From Rubripirellula sp. (GTDB lineage: Bacteria > Planctomycetota > Planctomycetia > Pirellulales > Pirellulaceae), in the NCBI GenBank assembly GCA_012270065.1, contig JAAXJB010000003.1, positions 175,682 to 239,681 on the forward strand: 64,000 nt of DNA, read 5' to 3'. The position numbers were made by a program, and so were the translations under genes. Below, piece by piece: positions 7,608-16,114 of the stretch. Each line of letters opens with the position of its first letter. The stretch's first letter is position 1. Under the pieces are notes generated by a model. That model ran no database searches. It was not told the DNA's origin and was given only the letters and a program-made list of their open reading frames with translations.

Positions 7608-8543
7608 ATGAAAGTCTCGATCATCGGTGGCGGCGGCCTTGTCGGTTCATGTGCAGCCTTTGCTCTACAGTGCGGGGGCATCGCCCGCGAAATTGCATTA
7701 TTGGATGTCAATCAGGAATTGGCAGTAGGACAAGCACTGGATCTGCAACACGGCAGCCCCAGTGTTGCTGATCAGGTCATCAGTGGCGGTGGCTATGAGC
7801 ATATCCCCAGCAGTGATGTGATCTGCATTACTGCCGGTCTGCGTCGCAAGCCTGATGAGTCGCGTCTTGACTTGATTAATCGCAACACCGATTTGTTCGT
7901 TCAAATCCTGAACGATGTCAAAGCCGCTGGGCCCAAACCTTCCGCAATCGTTGTTGTTGTCAGTAATCCGGTTGATATTCTGACCTATGTGGCGGCGAAC
8001 AAACTGGGTTTGCCCGCCGATCAGGTTATCGGACTTGGGACACAACTTGACACCATCCGTTTTTGCTCGTTAATTGCGGAACAACTTGGCTCTCCCCCAA
8101 CTCAAACCAAGGCCTTGATTCTGGGTGAACACGGAGATTCGATGGTCCCAATCTGGAGCAGTGCAACCATCGCGGGCCTTCCACTAGACAAGCACCCCGC
8201 CTGGACACCGGCTCTGGCAAATCAACTGTTCACCCGAACACGAGGTAGTGGTGCAGAAGTCATCAAAAGAAAGGGCGGAGCAGGCTTTGCAGTGGGGATT
8301 GCGATCCAGGACGTGATCGAGTCCATTGCGTTGGATCGACGTCGGGTTCTGCCAGTCAGCAGCGTGCAGTCCGGCTGCTACGGGGTACGGGATGTCGCCC
8401 TGTCCGTACCAACCGTGGTAGGTCGAAAAGGCGTCATCGAGCGGCAGGAAGTGGAACTGTGGCCGAAAGAAATGCAAGGCATGCGGGCAAGTGGAGCAGC
8501 GCTTCGTAAGACGCTCGATGTCGTACTCAAACGGATTGGCTGA
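7608..8543 (+). CDS. L-lactate/malate dehydrogenase family protein of the microcompartment cluster
   Basis: 311 residues from the ATG at 7608. NAD-binding motif IIGGGGLVGS, the active-site-loop Arg in RRKPDESRLDLINRN, VSNPVDILTYVA, and the catalytic His in LGEHGDSMVPIWS place it in the LDH/MDH superfamily. In this cluster it probably oxidises lactate made by the pathway to pyruvate, or works in reverse to regenerate NAD+. No encapsulation-peptide-like extension is visible at either end. Last gene of the cluster, 63 nt after the aldolase and separated from it by a hairpin. Confidence 0.9.
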   Translation: MKVSIIGGGGLVGSCAAFALQCGGIAREIALLDVNQELAVGQALDLQHGSPSVADQVISGGGYEHIPSSDVICITAGLRRKPDESRLDLINRNTDLFVQILNDVKAAGPKPSAIVVVVSNPVDILTYVAANKLGLPADQVIGLGTQLDTIRFCSLIAEQLGSPPTQTKALILGEHGDSMVPIWSSATIAGLPLDKHPAWTPALANQLFTRTRGSGAEVIKRKGGAGFAVGIAIQDVIESIALDRRRVLPVSSVQSGCYGVRDVALSVPTVVGRKGVIERQEVELWPKEMQGMRASGAALRKTLDVVLKRIG

Positions 8544-8592
8544 GCAGGACTCTCAATCGCACGAGCTGCTCACGTCCAACAGATGACTTGAA

Positions 8593-8624
8593 CACGCTGC
8601 ACTGCCGCCGGCTTTGGCAGCGTG
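8593..8624. terminator. Hairpin between convergent genes
   Basis: CACGCTGC (8593-8600) and GCAGCGTG (8617-8624) form an 8-bp stem with a 16-nt loop. It lies between the ends of the dehydrogenase (+) and the anti-sigma-like gene (-). There is no T-run on either strand, so a terminator role is only possible. Confidence 0.35.
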
Positions 8625-8745
8625 ACGTTGACGCTCTGAATGGCCCCATCTACTGGCAGGCGATTCTGGGGCTGCTGCTATGCCGCTGCCGCAAACTTCT
8701 GCTGGCGACAATCCTGGCGGCAACTCTCTCATACAGAACGGAAGC

Positions 8746-9957
8746 TCATTGGACGAGCAGCAAAACTTCTGCCGTTTCATCGAAGCCGCCACTTGGAACC
8801 GCCTGTCCTTCACTCATGCGGATAAAATCCAATTCCTGTAGCGTAGCAGTCAACTGGCTCAGTGATTCATCGTCACTTAGCAACTGCAACGAAGAACTCT
8901 CGTGTCGGACCACGGTGGGATCTTGACGCACTGCGTTGACGACTCGCATCAGCGGAGCATTGGTCGCAAGGCTCATGCCGATTCCTTTCACACCTTGTCG
9001 GTCAGCGAGCAGCCTCAGATACAAACGGTCAAGAGCCTTTGCAGGCGCCTGCAAGTAAATCACCTTTGCATCCTTGGCCTGCTTCTGTGGGTTTTCCGAG
9101 AGTCCGACAACAGCCTCGGAAATTTTCTTCTTGTGATCCAAGGATAAGCCTGCAAGCGTCAACGCATTCTTGAACGCTTCCTGCTCCCTGCCAAGATCGG
9201 TCAACTCCACGTGGTACACCGCTATGATGCCAAGAGCGGCAGGTTGGTTGGGTTCCACTGACACCATATCCGCTGCTTCCTGATCCGGCTTGGGACCTGT
9301 GTCCTTCGTCGCCACAGACGAACCAGCATCAGTGTTCTGTTTATTAGCGTTCTGGTTATTAGCCAAAGCCTCCAACGGTTTATCCAAATCCGGCCCGGGG
9401 GCCACGGGCTCAACCAGTGGCTCATCCTTACGGTTTGACACGATCGCAGTTCCAGCATCAGTTCCGAATCCAGAGCCTCTCTGCTCTTCTGGAGCAGGGA
9501 CGCCAGGGTCGACTTGAACGATGTCTGCAGGAGAATTCCCACTCCCACGATGAGAATCAGAACGCACCAGTACCACAGCTAGTGCAATGGACGCAGCCAG
9601 CCCGACCATGACAGCGGCCACTCGCCATGTTGGCACGGTCGCAACAGGTTTGACATTCGATTTTCCCTGTTCTTCCAACTGCAGCAATGGATGCTCATCA
9701 GCGAGTCCTTCAGCCCGAGCCCGAAGCACTGCTTCGTCAACCACACGCTCAGCAAATCCTGCGTCCAACCGGATATCGTCATCTGCAAGAGCGATGGACT
9801 TCAACGCCAAACGAAGCTCTTGAAGCTTCGCCAGTTCTTCTGCCACTGCCGGCTCATTTTGCAAAAGTTTCTCAACCTGAGCCAGTTCATCGGCTGAAAG
9901 GACTTCATCCAAATAGCCTGTGAGCAGTTGGTCGATGATTGCTGGTGGAAGTGACAT
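8746..9957 (-). CDS. Single-pass membrane protein with anti-sigma-factor-like N terminus
   Basis: 403 residues from the ATG at 9957 (an upstream in-frame start at 9990 adds 11 residues). The N terminus (MSLPPAIIDQLLTGYLDEVLSADELAQVEKLL) matches the helical zinc-finger-like anti-sigma domain common in planctomycetes, but has no Cys ligands. One membrane helix lies near residues 112-131 (WRVAAVMVGLAASIALAVVLV). A long Asn/Pro/Asp-rich linker and an unrecognised ~130-residue C-terminal domain, probably outside the membrane, follow. No sigma factor gene is adjacent; the nearest in the window is at 40407. Divergent from the methyltransferase gene. Confidence 0.8.
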   Translation of the reverse strand: MSLPPAIIDQLLTGYLDEVLSADELAQVEKLLQNEPAVAEELAKLQELRLALKSIALADDDIRLDAGFAERVVDEAVLRARAEGLADEHPLLQLEEQGKSNVKPVATVPTWRVAAVMVGLAASIALAVVLVRSDSHRGSGNSPADIVQVDPGVPAPEEQRGSGFGTDAGTAIVSNRKDEPLVEPVAPGPDLDKPLEALANNQNANKQNTDAGSSVATKDTGPKPDQEAADMVSVEPNQPAALGIIAVYHVELTDLGREQEAFKNALTLAGLSLDHKKKISEAVVGLSENPQKQAKDAKVIYLQAPAKALDRLYLRLLADRQGVKGIGMSLATNAPLMRVVNAVRQDPTVVRHESSSLQLLSDDESLSQLTATLQELDFIRMSEGQAVPSGGFDETAEVLLLVQ

Positions 9958-10125
9958 TTGATAAACCGTCGTGCCGCGATTCCCGGGCAAACTCCTTGAT
10001 GTGCCCCAACTGCCTTAAACCTAATGCCGGGGCATAATGACTACAATCAGCCGCATCCGTTGAAGCTGACAGGGTTGTGATGCTACGGGGTGGCGCAAAG
10101 TTCCCGAAAGTCGCAAAAAACTCCG

Positions 10126-10169
10126 TTTTGCCGGGGAAAATCCGTTTTCCCGCACAAATACCGGCAAAA
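10126..10169. repeat. Nested double inverted repeat upstream of the methyltransferase gene
   Basis: Outer arms TTTTGCCGG (10126-10134) and CCGGCAAAA (10161-10169) are perfect 9-bp complements. Inside, GGGAAAA (10134-10140) and TTTTCCC (10145-10151) form another 7-bp stem with a 4-nt loop. It lies between two divergent genes, 41 nt before the methyltransferase start, so it may be an operator or a structured 5' leader. Confidence 0.55.
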
Positions 10170-10209
10170 ATCATCACTTACGCCACGAGTCTCTACCAGC
10201 ATATTTGTC

Positions 10210-11028
10210 ATGGATCAACGTGAAATTCTTCGCCAAAATCGCCGTGTTTACGATGCCATGGCTGCAGCGGACTCTCCCCTTTGCAGGCCGGCAAAGGACG
10301 AAGAACTCCGAGATCCCCTGAGAACAGTAGACGCCGCCGGGTGGCTGGGGAACTCCATCAAGGGGCGAAATCTGCTTTGCCTTGCCGCAGGCGGTGGGCG
10401 GCAAAGTTCACTTTATTCTGCCGCGGGAGCCAACGTCACCGTTGTGGACATCAGCGGAGCGATGCTTGAATTGGATCGGCAAGTGGCGGCAGAACGAGGT
10501 TATTCAATTCGACTTTTTGAAACCTCCATGGATCAATTGAGCATGCTCAGGGACGGAGAATTCGACATCGTCATCCACCCAGTCAGCACGTGCTACCTGC
10601 CACGAATTCAAACGGTGTTTTCAGAAGTTGCCCGCGTACTCAGGCCAGATGGGATCTATGTCAGTCAACACAAGCAACCAACAAGTCTGCAAGCAACTTT
10701 GGATCCCGTGCATGGTAGCTACCAACTAGATCACCGCTACTACCGGGATACCCCCATCCCAGCTGCGCAGTCAACGAGTTCCAACAGTCGGCGTCTGAGA
10801 GAATCGGGGGCAATTGAGTTTCTGCACCGATGGGAAGAGATTGTTGGCGGCATCTGTCGAGCGGGGTTTGTTATCGAAGACCTCAGCGAACCCATGCATG
10901 CCAAAAACGATGCTCCCTCAGGCACATTCGCTGACCGCGCCAACTTCATTGCCCCTTACGTCCGAATCAAAGCAAAAAGAAAAGGACAGGCAATCCGCAA
11001 CACCTCACTTTGGCTGGCTCAATCATGA
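10210..11028 (+). CDS. Class I SAM-dependent methyltransferase
   Basis: 272 residues from the ATG at 10210. A longer frame from the GTG at 10090 would begin upstream of the nested inverted repeat and encode a Lys/Arg-rich stretch without homology. Methyltransferase motif I is LLCLAAGGGRQSSL, motif II VTVVDISGAML, and the post-I segment FDIVIHPVSTCYL is followed by EVARVLRPDGIYVSQHK. The substrate is not identifiable. Convergent with the three-gene minus-strand operon that ends 12 nt downstream. Confidence 0.88.
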   Translation: MDQREILRQNRRVYDAMAAADSPLCRPAKDEELRDPLRTVDAAGWLGNSIKGRNLLCLAAGGGRQSSLYSAAGANVTVVDISGAMLELDRQVAAERGYSIRLFETSMDQLSMLRDGEFDIVIHPVSTCYLPRIQTVFSEVARVLRPDGIYVSQHKQPTSLQATLDPVHGSYQLDHRYYRDTPIPAAQSTSSNSRRLRESGAIEFLHRWEEIVGGICRAGFVIEDLSEPMHAKNDAPSGTFADRANFIAPYVRIKAKRKGQAIRNTSLWLAQS

Positions 11029-11040
11029 ATCGATCCCAGG

Positions 11041-12288
11041 TCAATGGGAACGCAGACGCCACCGCAGGCCAAAAATCCCAATGCCTGCAAGCAAGAACAC
11101 CAAAGCAAATTCCCACCGGAATCCGCTTGAGTCGCCATCGTCCGTGACAGTCGTGCGTTCGTTCTCCTGATCTTCTTTCTTCGCACCTTCGTTCGTTACA
11201 GACTTGCGATCACCATCAACTCGCTCTGATTGATCGGATGTTTCATTACTCTCCGTCCCCACGGGTATTTCCACGAATTGCGGTGTACGATCCAGAGTCG
11301 AGTCCACCATCACCACCGGTTCAACACCTAATGATTCACTCCAGTTGGCAGACATCAGCAGATCGACGCCTGGATTCTGGGTTTTCACTGTGCAACTGCA
11401 TTCTCCAACCATGTATTTGCACGCATTGAGGACGGTCTGAACGGTGAGGTGCTCTGCATCAATGGCATCGAGCATGCGTCCGCGTCCGAAGATGGGGAGC
11501 ACCCATGGTCCGGAGGATGAGTTGGCCAGTCCGCCTCCCATTGCTCTCAAGGCGGATTCGTTTTGGTCGTCAAAAGCGAGCCGCGAAACTTTGAAATCCA
11601 CCTTGAGTGGAACGTCACACCGCAGCACATCATCCAGGGAAGCCTCAGGGTTTTGTTGCAGATGTTCGTTTGCACCGAGCCGTGGAATCACTCCCTCAGG
11701 TATTTGGATTTCAGCCATCGCCTGCTGCACGCCGCGATTCACCACACTTTCGATCTGACGATTGAGATTCACATCCTCACATTCAACAATCACGAATACT
11801 GCGGAAGCTCCCCCAACCAATGAATCGGCAACCTGCGACCTCAAAGGTGACACCAACCAGCGATCCAAAGACGATGTCGTGAACCGGCCTTCCCAGCAGA
11901 GTTTTTTCCGTCCGCTGCGTTCGGGGTAAAAAACCTGCAAATGGGGCGTTTCAACTGACGGATCAAAGTCGTCGAGTTGCCACTGTTGCTGGGGAGACAG
12001 ACTGGACAGATCAATGACCTCGAGCTGAATATTTGCTTTTCCCTCTGCGCTGACATTCTGGATACGTCTGATCGCCGCAGCTATCTCCTCACTGGGTGAT
12101 CCATCGAGGATCAAAACCATGCCGTACTTGTCCACGGGCCAACGCTCCAGTGCATACCTGAAGACTGGCACCTTGCAAGCCAGTGCAGTGACTTGAATCG
12201 AGACCAGCACCAAGACGATGAGCCAGTATTTTTCGGCAACAATGGGAACAAAATTTCGCTTCATGTCGGATTCCCTGCCACAAATCAC
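11041..12288 (-). CDS. Membrane-anchored protein of unknown function, last gene of the PQQ-repeat operon
   Basis: 415 residues from a GTG that overlaps the upstream stop by 4 nt (GTGA); an ATG at 12264 preceded by AGGGA is an equally plausible start. There is a membrane segment near the N terminus (WLIVLVLVSIQVTALAC) and another at the C terminus (WEFALVFLLAGIGIFGLRW), with an acidic linker before it. The extracytoplasmic body is not recognised. It contains a thioredoxin-like impression (HLQVFYPERSGRKKLCWEGRF) and a CKYMVGECSC cluster. Its function is probably tied to the two PQQ-repeat proteins encoded upstream. Confidence 0.8.
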   Translation of the reverse strand: MICGRESDMKRNFVPIVAEKYWLIVLVLVSIQVTALACKVPVFRYALERWPVDKYGMVLILDGSPSEEIAAAIRRIQNVSAEGKANIQLEVIDLSSLSPQQQWQLDDFDPSVETPHLQVFYPERSGRKKLCWEGRFTTSSLDRWLVSPLRSQVADSLVGGASAVFVIVECEDVNLNRQIESVVNRGVQQAMAEIQIPEGVIPRLGANEHLQQNPEASLDDVLRCDVPLKVDFKVSRLAFDDQNESALRAMGGGLANSSSGPWVLPIFGRGRMLDAIDAEHLTVQTVLNACKYMVGECSCTVKTQNPGVDLLMSANWSESLGVEPVVMVDSTLDRTPQFVEIPVGTESNETSDQSERVDGDRKSVTNEGAKKEDQENERTTVTDDGDSSGFRWEFALVFLLAGIGIFGLRWRLRSH

Positions 12289-13709
12289 TGCACTGCAGCA
12301 AAAGCGTGTATGTGCCCAAGATCCGTACTGACAATCAGCATGCCTCGGCTAATGGCCAGACCATGGACAGTTCCTGGCACATCCACTTGCCACAGGAGTT
12401 TTCCATCGAGCGCCGAATAAGCACATACTTTGCCGTTGAACCCCACAACTATTGCATCACCCGCCTTGACGATGTCAAAAGGCACGAGTGACTCGACTTC
12501 CCATAGCCAGGCCTCTTGCAACTTTTCTTGTGCAGCAAGCAGTAACTTCTTTGAATCTTCCGCACTGATTTTTTTGTTTTTCAAGTCACTTTGTATTTTA
12601 CGAATCCGCTCCTGAGCCTCGACATTCAGACCACGATCAAGGCACTTGAGTTTTCCATCGGCTGCCAACCAGGCAAAATCCTCGTCCACGAGAATCCGAT
12701 TCGTACCAGTGAAAGATGCAACGGCGGAGTTTGATTCGAGGTTGGCAACCCGGATCTGATCATCTCTTTCTTTCTGGTGAGGCGGTCCAGCAAACAACAT
12801 GTCATCCTCAGAGAGGATACAGAAGACACCACCTGCCTCACCAATTTTTCCGCGTGGAGAACCATCCTTGCGGTCAAAGGCCAGCGGTGCCGCCCGCCCC
12901 TGTGGCACAAAAAGTTTGCTGGAAGAGGCAAGCAACGCACCCTGCAACGTCACATTTCCAACTTCACGTCGAAACCCATCTTCACTCTTCACCTTTCCCG
13001 AAATGGCATCAACAGACAGCAGATATGATTTTTCCCAAGGAACGAGTGAACCCGCGAAAATCGCTTGCGTCCCGGTCACCAGCACACCGGTACGAACTGG
13101 CCACAGCGACATCAGTTTACGATTGCTTGTAATTCGTCGGTTTTCATCCGCTGCTCTTACCCGCCAGACCAGCCGACCCGAGTTTTTATTGCAGCAATAC
13201 GCAAAACCGTCATCTGAACCGAAATAGACGTTTCCATTGGCAATGGTAGGAGGTAGACGAACCGGGGCGCCAGTGAAGTGCACCCACTTCTCCGTTCCTG
13301 TTTCGAGATCCAGAGCATGAATTGCATCATCCGCAGATGAACCAAAGAAAAGCGATTCACCATCAGCGGTGACGTAGAAACATGGATCAAAATTGCGCAT
13401 GGACTGCAAACCACTATTTCCTGAGTAAGCATCCCACTTTGCAGGCCCTGTCCACGCCATTTGCGGTGGAAGCGGTGAACGATAAACCCATTTGAGTGAC
13501 AGTGGAAAATTTAACCTCGATGTCGTAACACCGCTGCGTCGATTATCGTGTCGATAGGTTGTCCACTCGTTTGCAACCTTGGAATCAGCTACGGTTGAAT
13601 TGGTCTGTGCCGAACTGGCTTCAAAACTCAAAACTGAAAGAAAGACAAGCACGAGTACCAACATGATCCTTGGCGTAACGTGATTGTTGTCCTGCCCTGA
13701 CAAATTCAT
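12285..13709 (-). CDS. Secreted PQQ-repeat beta-propeller protein
   Basis: 474 residues. The N terminus holds a signal peptide (RIMLVLVLVFLSVLSFEASSAQ). The body has repeated PQQ/YVTN-type blades, for example IHALDLETGTEKWVHF, YCCNKNSGRLVWRVRA, LLSVDAISGKVKSEDG and VCAYSALDGKLLWQVDV. The blades mark the fold only; actual quinone binding is not implied. A charged helical insertion (about residues 370-400: QERIRKIQSDLKNKKISAED) breaks the propeller. The start overlaps the end of the preceding gene by 4 nt (ATGA), and the next gene overlaps its stop by 4 nt, so all three are coupled. Confidence 0.88.
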   Translation of the reverse strand: MNLSGQDNNHVTPRIMLVLVLVFLSVLSFEASSAQTNSTVADSKVANEWTTYRHDNRRSGVTTSRLNFPLSLKWVYRSPLPPQMAWTGPAKWDAYSGNSGLQSMRNFDPCFYVTADGESLFFGSSADDAIHALDLETGTEKWVHFTGAPVRLPPTIANGNVYFGSDDGFAYCCNKNSGRLVWRVRAADENRRITSNRKLMSLWPVRTGVLVTGTQAIFAGSLVPWEKSYLLSVDAISGKVKSEDGFRREVGNVTLQGALLASSSKLFVPQGRAAPLAFDRKDGSPRGKIGEAGGVFCILSEDDMLFAGPPHQKERDDQIRVANLESNSAVASFTGTNRILVDEDFAWLAADGKLKCLDRGLNVEAQERIRKIQSDLKNKKISAEDSKKLLLAAQEKLQEAWLWEVESLVPFDIVKAGDAIVVGFNGKVCAYSALDGKLLWQVDVPGTVHGLAISRGMLIVSTDLGHIHAFAAVQ

Positions 13710-15946
13710 TGCTGTGCTCCTTGAGGTCCCGCGTCAACACTATTCTGGGCCGTTCCGGCGTTGGACCTGCGTGGCCCAAACCCAATCGAACACTCCATCC
13801 AACCACCGCAGGAGCAACCTCCCCCAGCTTCGGGAGAAAACAACATGCCCTGTGCTGGAATCGTACTTAACCAGCAACTCGGCCTGAGCCGGGTGAATTC
13901 GGTGCGTTTTCCCTGTTCTACGGACCACAGCGAAAGCGGTCCCGTTCCACCTCGATAGAGAATGGCGCCACCTGTACCGATGGGTGTCGCACACCCTCGT
14001 CGTTTACCCAGAGTACCTGTCTGAATCGTCTCTCCGCTTCGAGCATCGAGAATATGGGGTTGCACAAACAACTTGCCTCCCATCAACACAGCGTGTTGCA
14101 TATGAGCCCCATGATGATTCTCCGGCCAATTCACATCCCGGCTCCAAAGGGGTTCTCCTGTTTCAGCTGCATAGGAAGCGAAGTGAAACTCATTTCCCGA
14201 TGAGGACTGCAGAACGAACTGTTGGTCATCAGCCAATCCGAAAGCAACAACCTGATCAGCGGACTGTGAGGCGACCGGTTTTTGCCAACGCACTTTGCCC
14301 GTTTTTCGATCAAGACAAGTGACCGACGCATCCTTCCATATCTGTTTGTTGGTCAACTTTCCACTTTTGGTGCTACGCAAAGTGGGATCGTCGACCTCCA
14401 CAAAGTAAATCGCGTCTTGAACAATCGTAATTGTGGCCTGCACACCGGCATCCATGTCATATTTCCAGAGTACATCTCCATATTTTTTGTCATAAGCAAT
14501 GATGGAGTCGGCGCAGACTTTCGAAGTTGCCGCATCATCCTTGCCGTCATACCAAGCCGCTTTCTGCCAGAAATTCTGGTAGCTGCTTTCGCCCTTCACA
14601 GCCGAACCAATCACCATATCATCCGTGACCGCAACAAAACCCCATTCGTGCTTTTCATTGAACGGTGTTGGCAAACGCAGCGTGTTGAGCATTTCCCCGG
14701 TAGAAGCATCAATGACCCAAAGACAATTACGGGTCGCGGCATAAACACGCTCGCGGTCAGCACACCAATTGCCACAGTCCCTTGGAATGTTCACACGACG
14801 CAGATCCGGTATCTCAAGCGACCACAGAATGGCCCCGTTGAACGCATCCAGGGCAACCATCCGATTCATGCCCTGATGAAACAGTCGTCCTCCAACAGCG
14901 AGTGGGGCTGGCATCCTTGGGTTCCTGTCAATTCCAAAATCTGCCCCTGGTCTGCCAAGCCACCGTACTTCCAGCTCTTCTGCCTCGTCTGCACCACCGA
15001 GAGACTCACCCACAAACGACTGATTGGCAGGGGATCCATATTGATGCCCCCATTCAGCAAGCTCGGAAACCTCATTCAAATTCTGCAACCAAACGTCTGA
15101 CCCGATTGAGATCCAGTCGTCTCCCAGGCTGGTTGCTGGCTTTCCAACACAAACGATTGTTCCTGACTTTGCCAAGTGCCGTTTCAGTTTGGAAACGTCT
15201 GTACCGGAACAGATTACAAGGTTCGCAAAGTCATCAGGTATATCCTCGGCAGTCTGAGCAGTGAGACGAACACCATAAATCCCGGACCGGTACCACTGAG
15301 TCCGAAATTTTTGAAGGTCTTCCATACTTTCACAGGATGCAATGACTGTCATCGCAGTTCGAGCAGCCACACGTTCAGCCCATCGTCCCGTCTGTTCGTC
15401 GCTGATGACAGCGAAGCCGCCGAGATGATTCAAATCTTTGACAAGAGAATCCAACATGTCGTCTGAAACATCCCCGACCTGCTTGTTTTCTTTTCCAGAA
15501 CCGGAACCTGAAATGATCGGTGGCGCGTAATTCATACGCATGTCAAATTCGTAAAACGGACTTAACAGCAACTTGCCTTCTTTTTCCGTTCCGATTCGGT
15601 AGTAATAAGTCTGCCCCATTTGCAGATTTTCCAATACCACGCTGTGGCTTGTCCCATTCTCGGCTGATTTGGCAAACTCCCCAAGTTTGCGAGATAAACC
15701 AAATGCGACTGAAGAGGGGCCGGAGTATCGTGACTCCCATCTGACTTCGGCAGTGGATGGGTCGATAAACCTGACACCAACCCTGAATCCTGCATCCTCA
15801 GCCGAGGCGACTTGCAGACAATTCATGCCCTGCAAAAAGCAGGCAAGAACGATAGCCAAGTAACAGGGCGACATGTCACGCGACATCCACCAGACACACC
15901 TGCTTCGGAACAGGGACAGAACAGTGGTCAATACCATGATTTGCAT
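13706..15946 (-). CDS. Secreted fibronectin-III / methyltransferase-like / PQQ-propeller fusion protein
   Basis: 746 residues. An N-terminal signal sequence ends near residue 49 (the ATG at 15874, residue 25, is an alternative start). Residues ~53-135 resemble a fibronectin-type domain (STAEVRWESRYSGP, MGQTYYYRIGTE). Residues ~160-270 have the alternating layout of a class I methyltransferase (AVISDEQTGRWAERVAARTAMTVIA, YGVRLTA, FANLVICSG, SGTIVCVG) without the glycine motif. The rest is a PQQ-type propeller (MVALDAFNGAILWSLEI, IIAYDKKYGDVLWKYDM, TCLDRKTGKVRWQ) ending in a Gly/Cys cluster (GGGCSCGG). First gene of the operon. Ligand unknown. Confidence 0.85.
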   Translation of the reverse strand: MQIMVLTTVLSLFRSRCVWWMSRDMSPCYLAIVLACFLQGMNCLQVASAEDAGFRVGVRFIDPSTAEVRWESRYSGPSSVAFGLSRKLGEFAKSAENGTSHSVVLENLQMGQTYYYRIGTEKEGKLLLSPFYEFDMRMNYAPPIISGSGSGKENKQVGDVSDDMLDSLVKDLNHLGGFAVISDEQTGRWAERVAARTAMTVIASCESMEDLQKFRTQWYRSGIYGVRLTAQTAEDIPDDFANLVICSGTDVSKLKRHLAKSGTIVCVGKPATSLGDDWISIGSDVWLQNLNEVSELAEWGHQYGSPANQSFVGESLGGADEAEELEVRWLGRPGADFGIDRNPRMPAPLAVGGRLFHQGMNRMVALDAFNGAILWSLEIPDLRRVNIPRDCGNWCADRERVYAATRNCLWVIDASTGEMLNTLRLPTPFNEKHEWGFVAVTDDMVIGSAVKGESSYQNFWQKAAWYDGKDDAATSKVCADSIIAYDKKYGDVLWKYDMDAGVQATITIVQDAIYFVEVDDPTLRSTKSGKLTNKQIWKDASVTCLDRKTGKVRWQKPVASQSADQVVAFGLADDQQFVLQSSSGNEFHFASYAAETGEPLWSRDVNWPENHHGAHMQHAVLMGGKLFVQPHILDARSGETIQTGTLGKRRGCATPIGTGGAILYRGGTGPLSLWSVEQGKRTEFTRLRPSCWLSTIPAQGMLFSPEAGGGCSCGGWMECSIGFGPRRSNAGTAQNSVDAGPQGAQQ

Positions 15947-16114
15947 CTAAAAACCAAGTGAACAGGACAGGGGAACCCAAAGTTTAGCAGACTTTCCCGA
16001 CCATCCGCGTTCGGTACTCCCAGTTACCATTGTCAAGTAACCAGGAAAGCGTCTGCACCCATGCATACCTGCGGTGCTCACCCGGGCATCGCGCCCAAGA
16101 CACACTGACTTGAA

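Noticed and set aside
12285..15946. The two PQQ-repeat proteins as quinoprotein dehydrogenases
   Set aside because: The repeats only show a propeller fold; the metal and quinone ligands of alcohol or glucose dehydrogenases were not seen.
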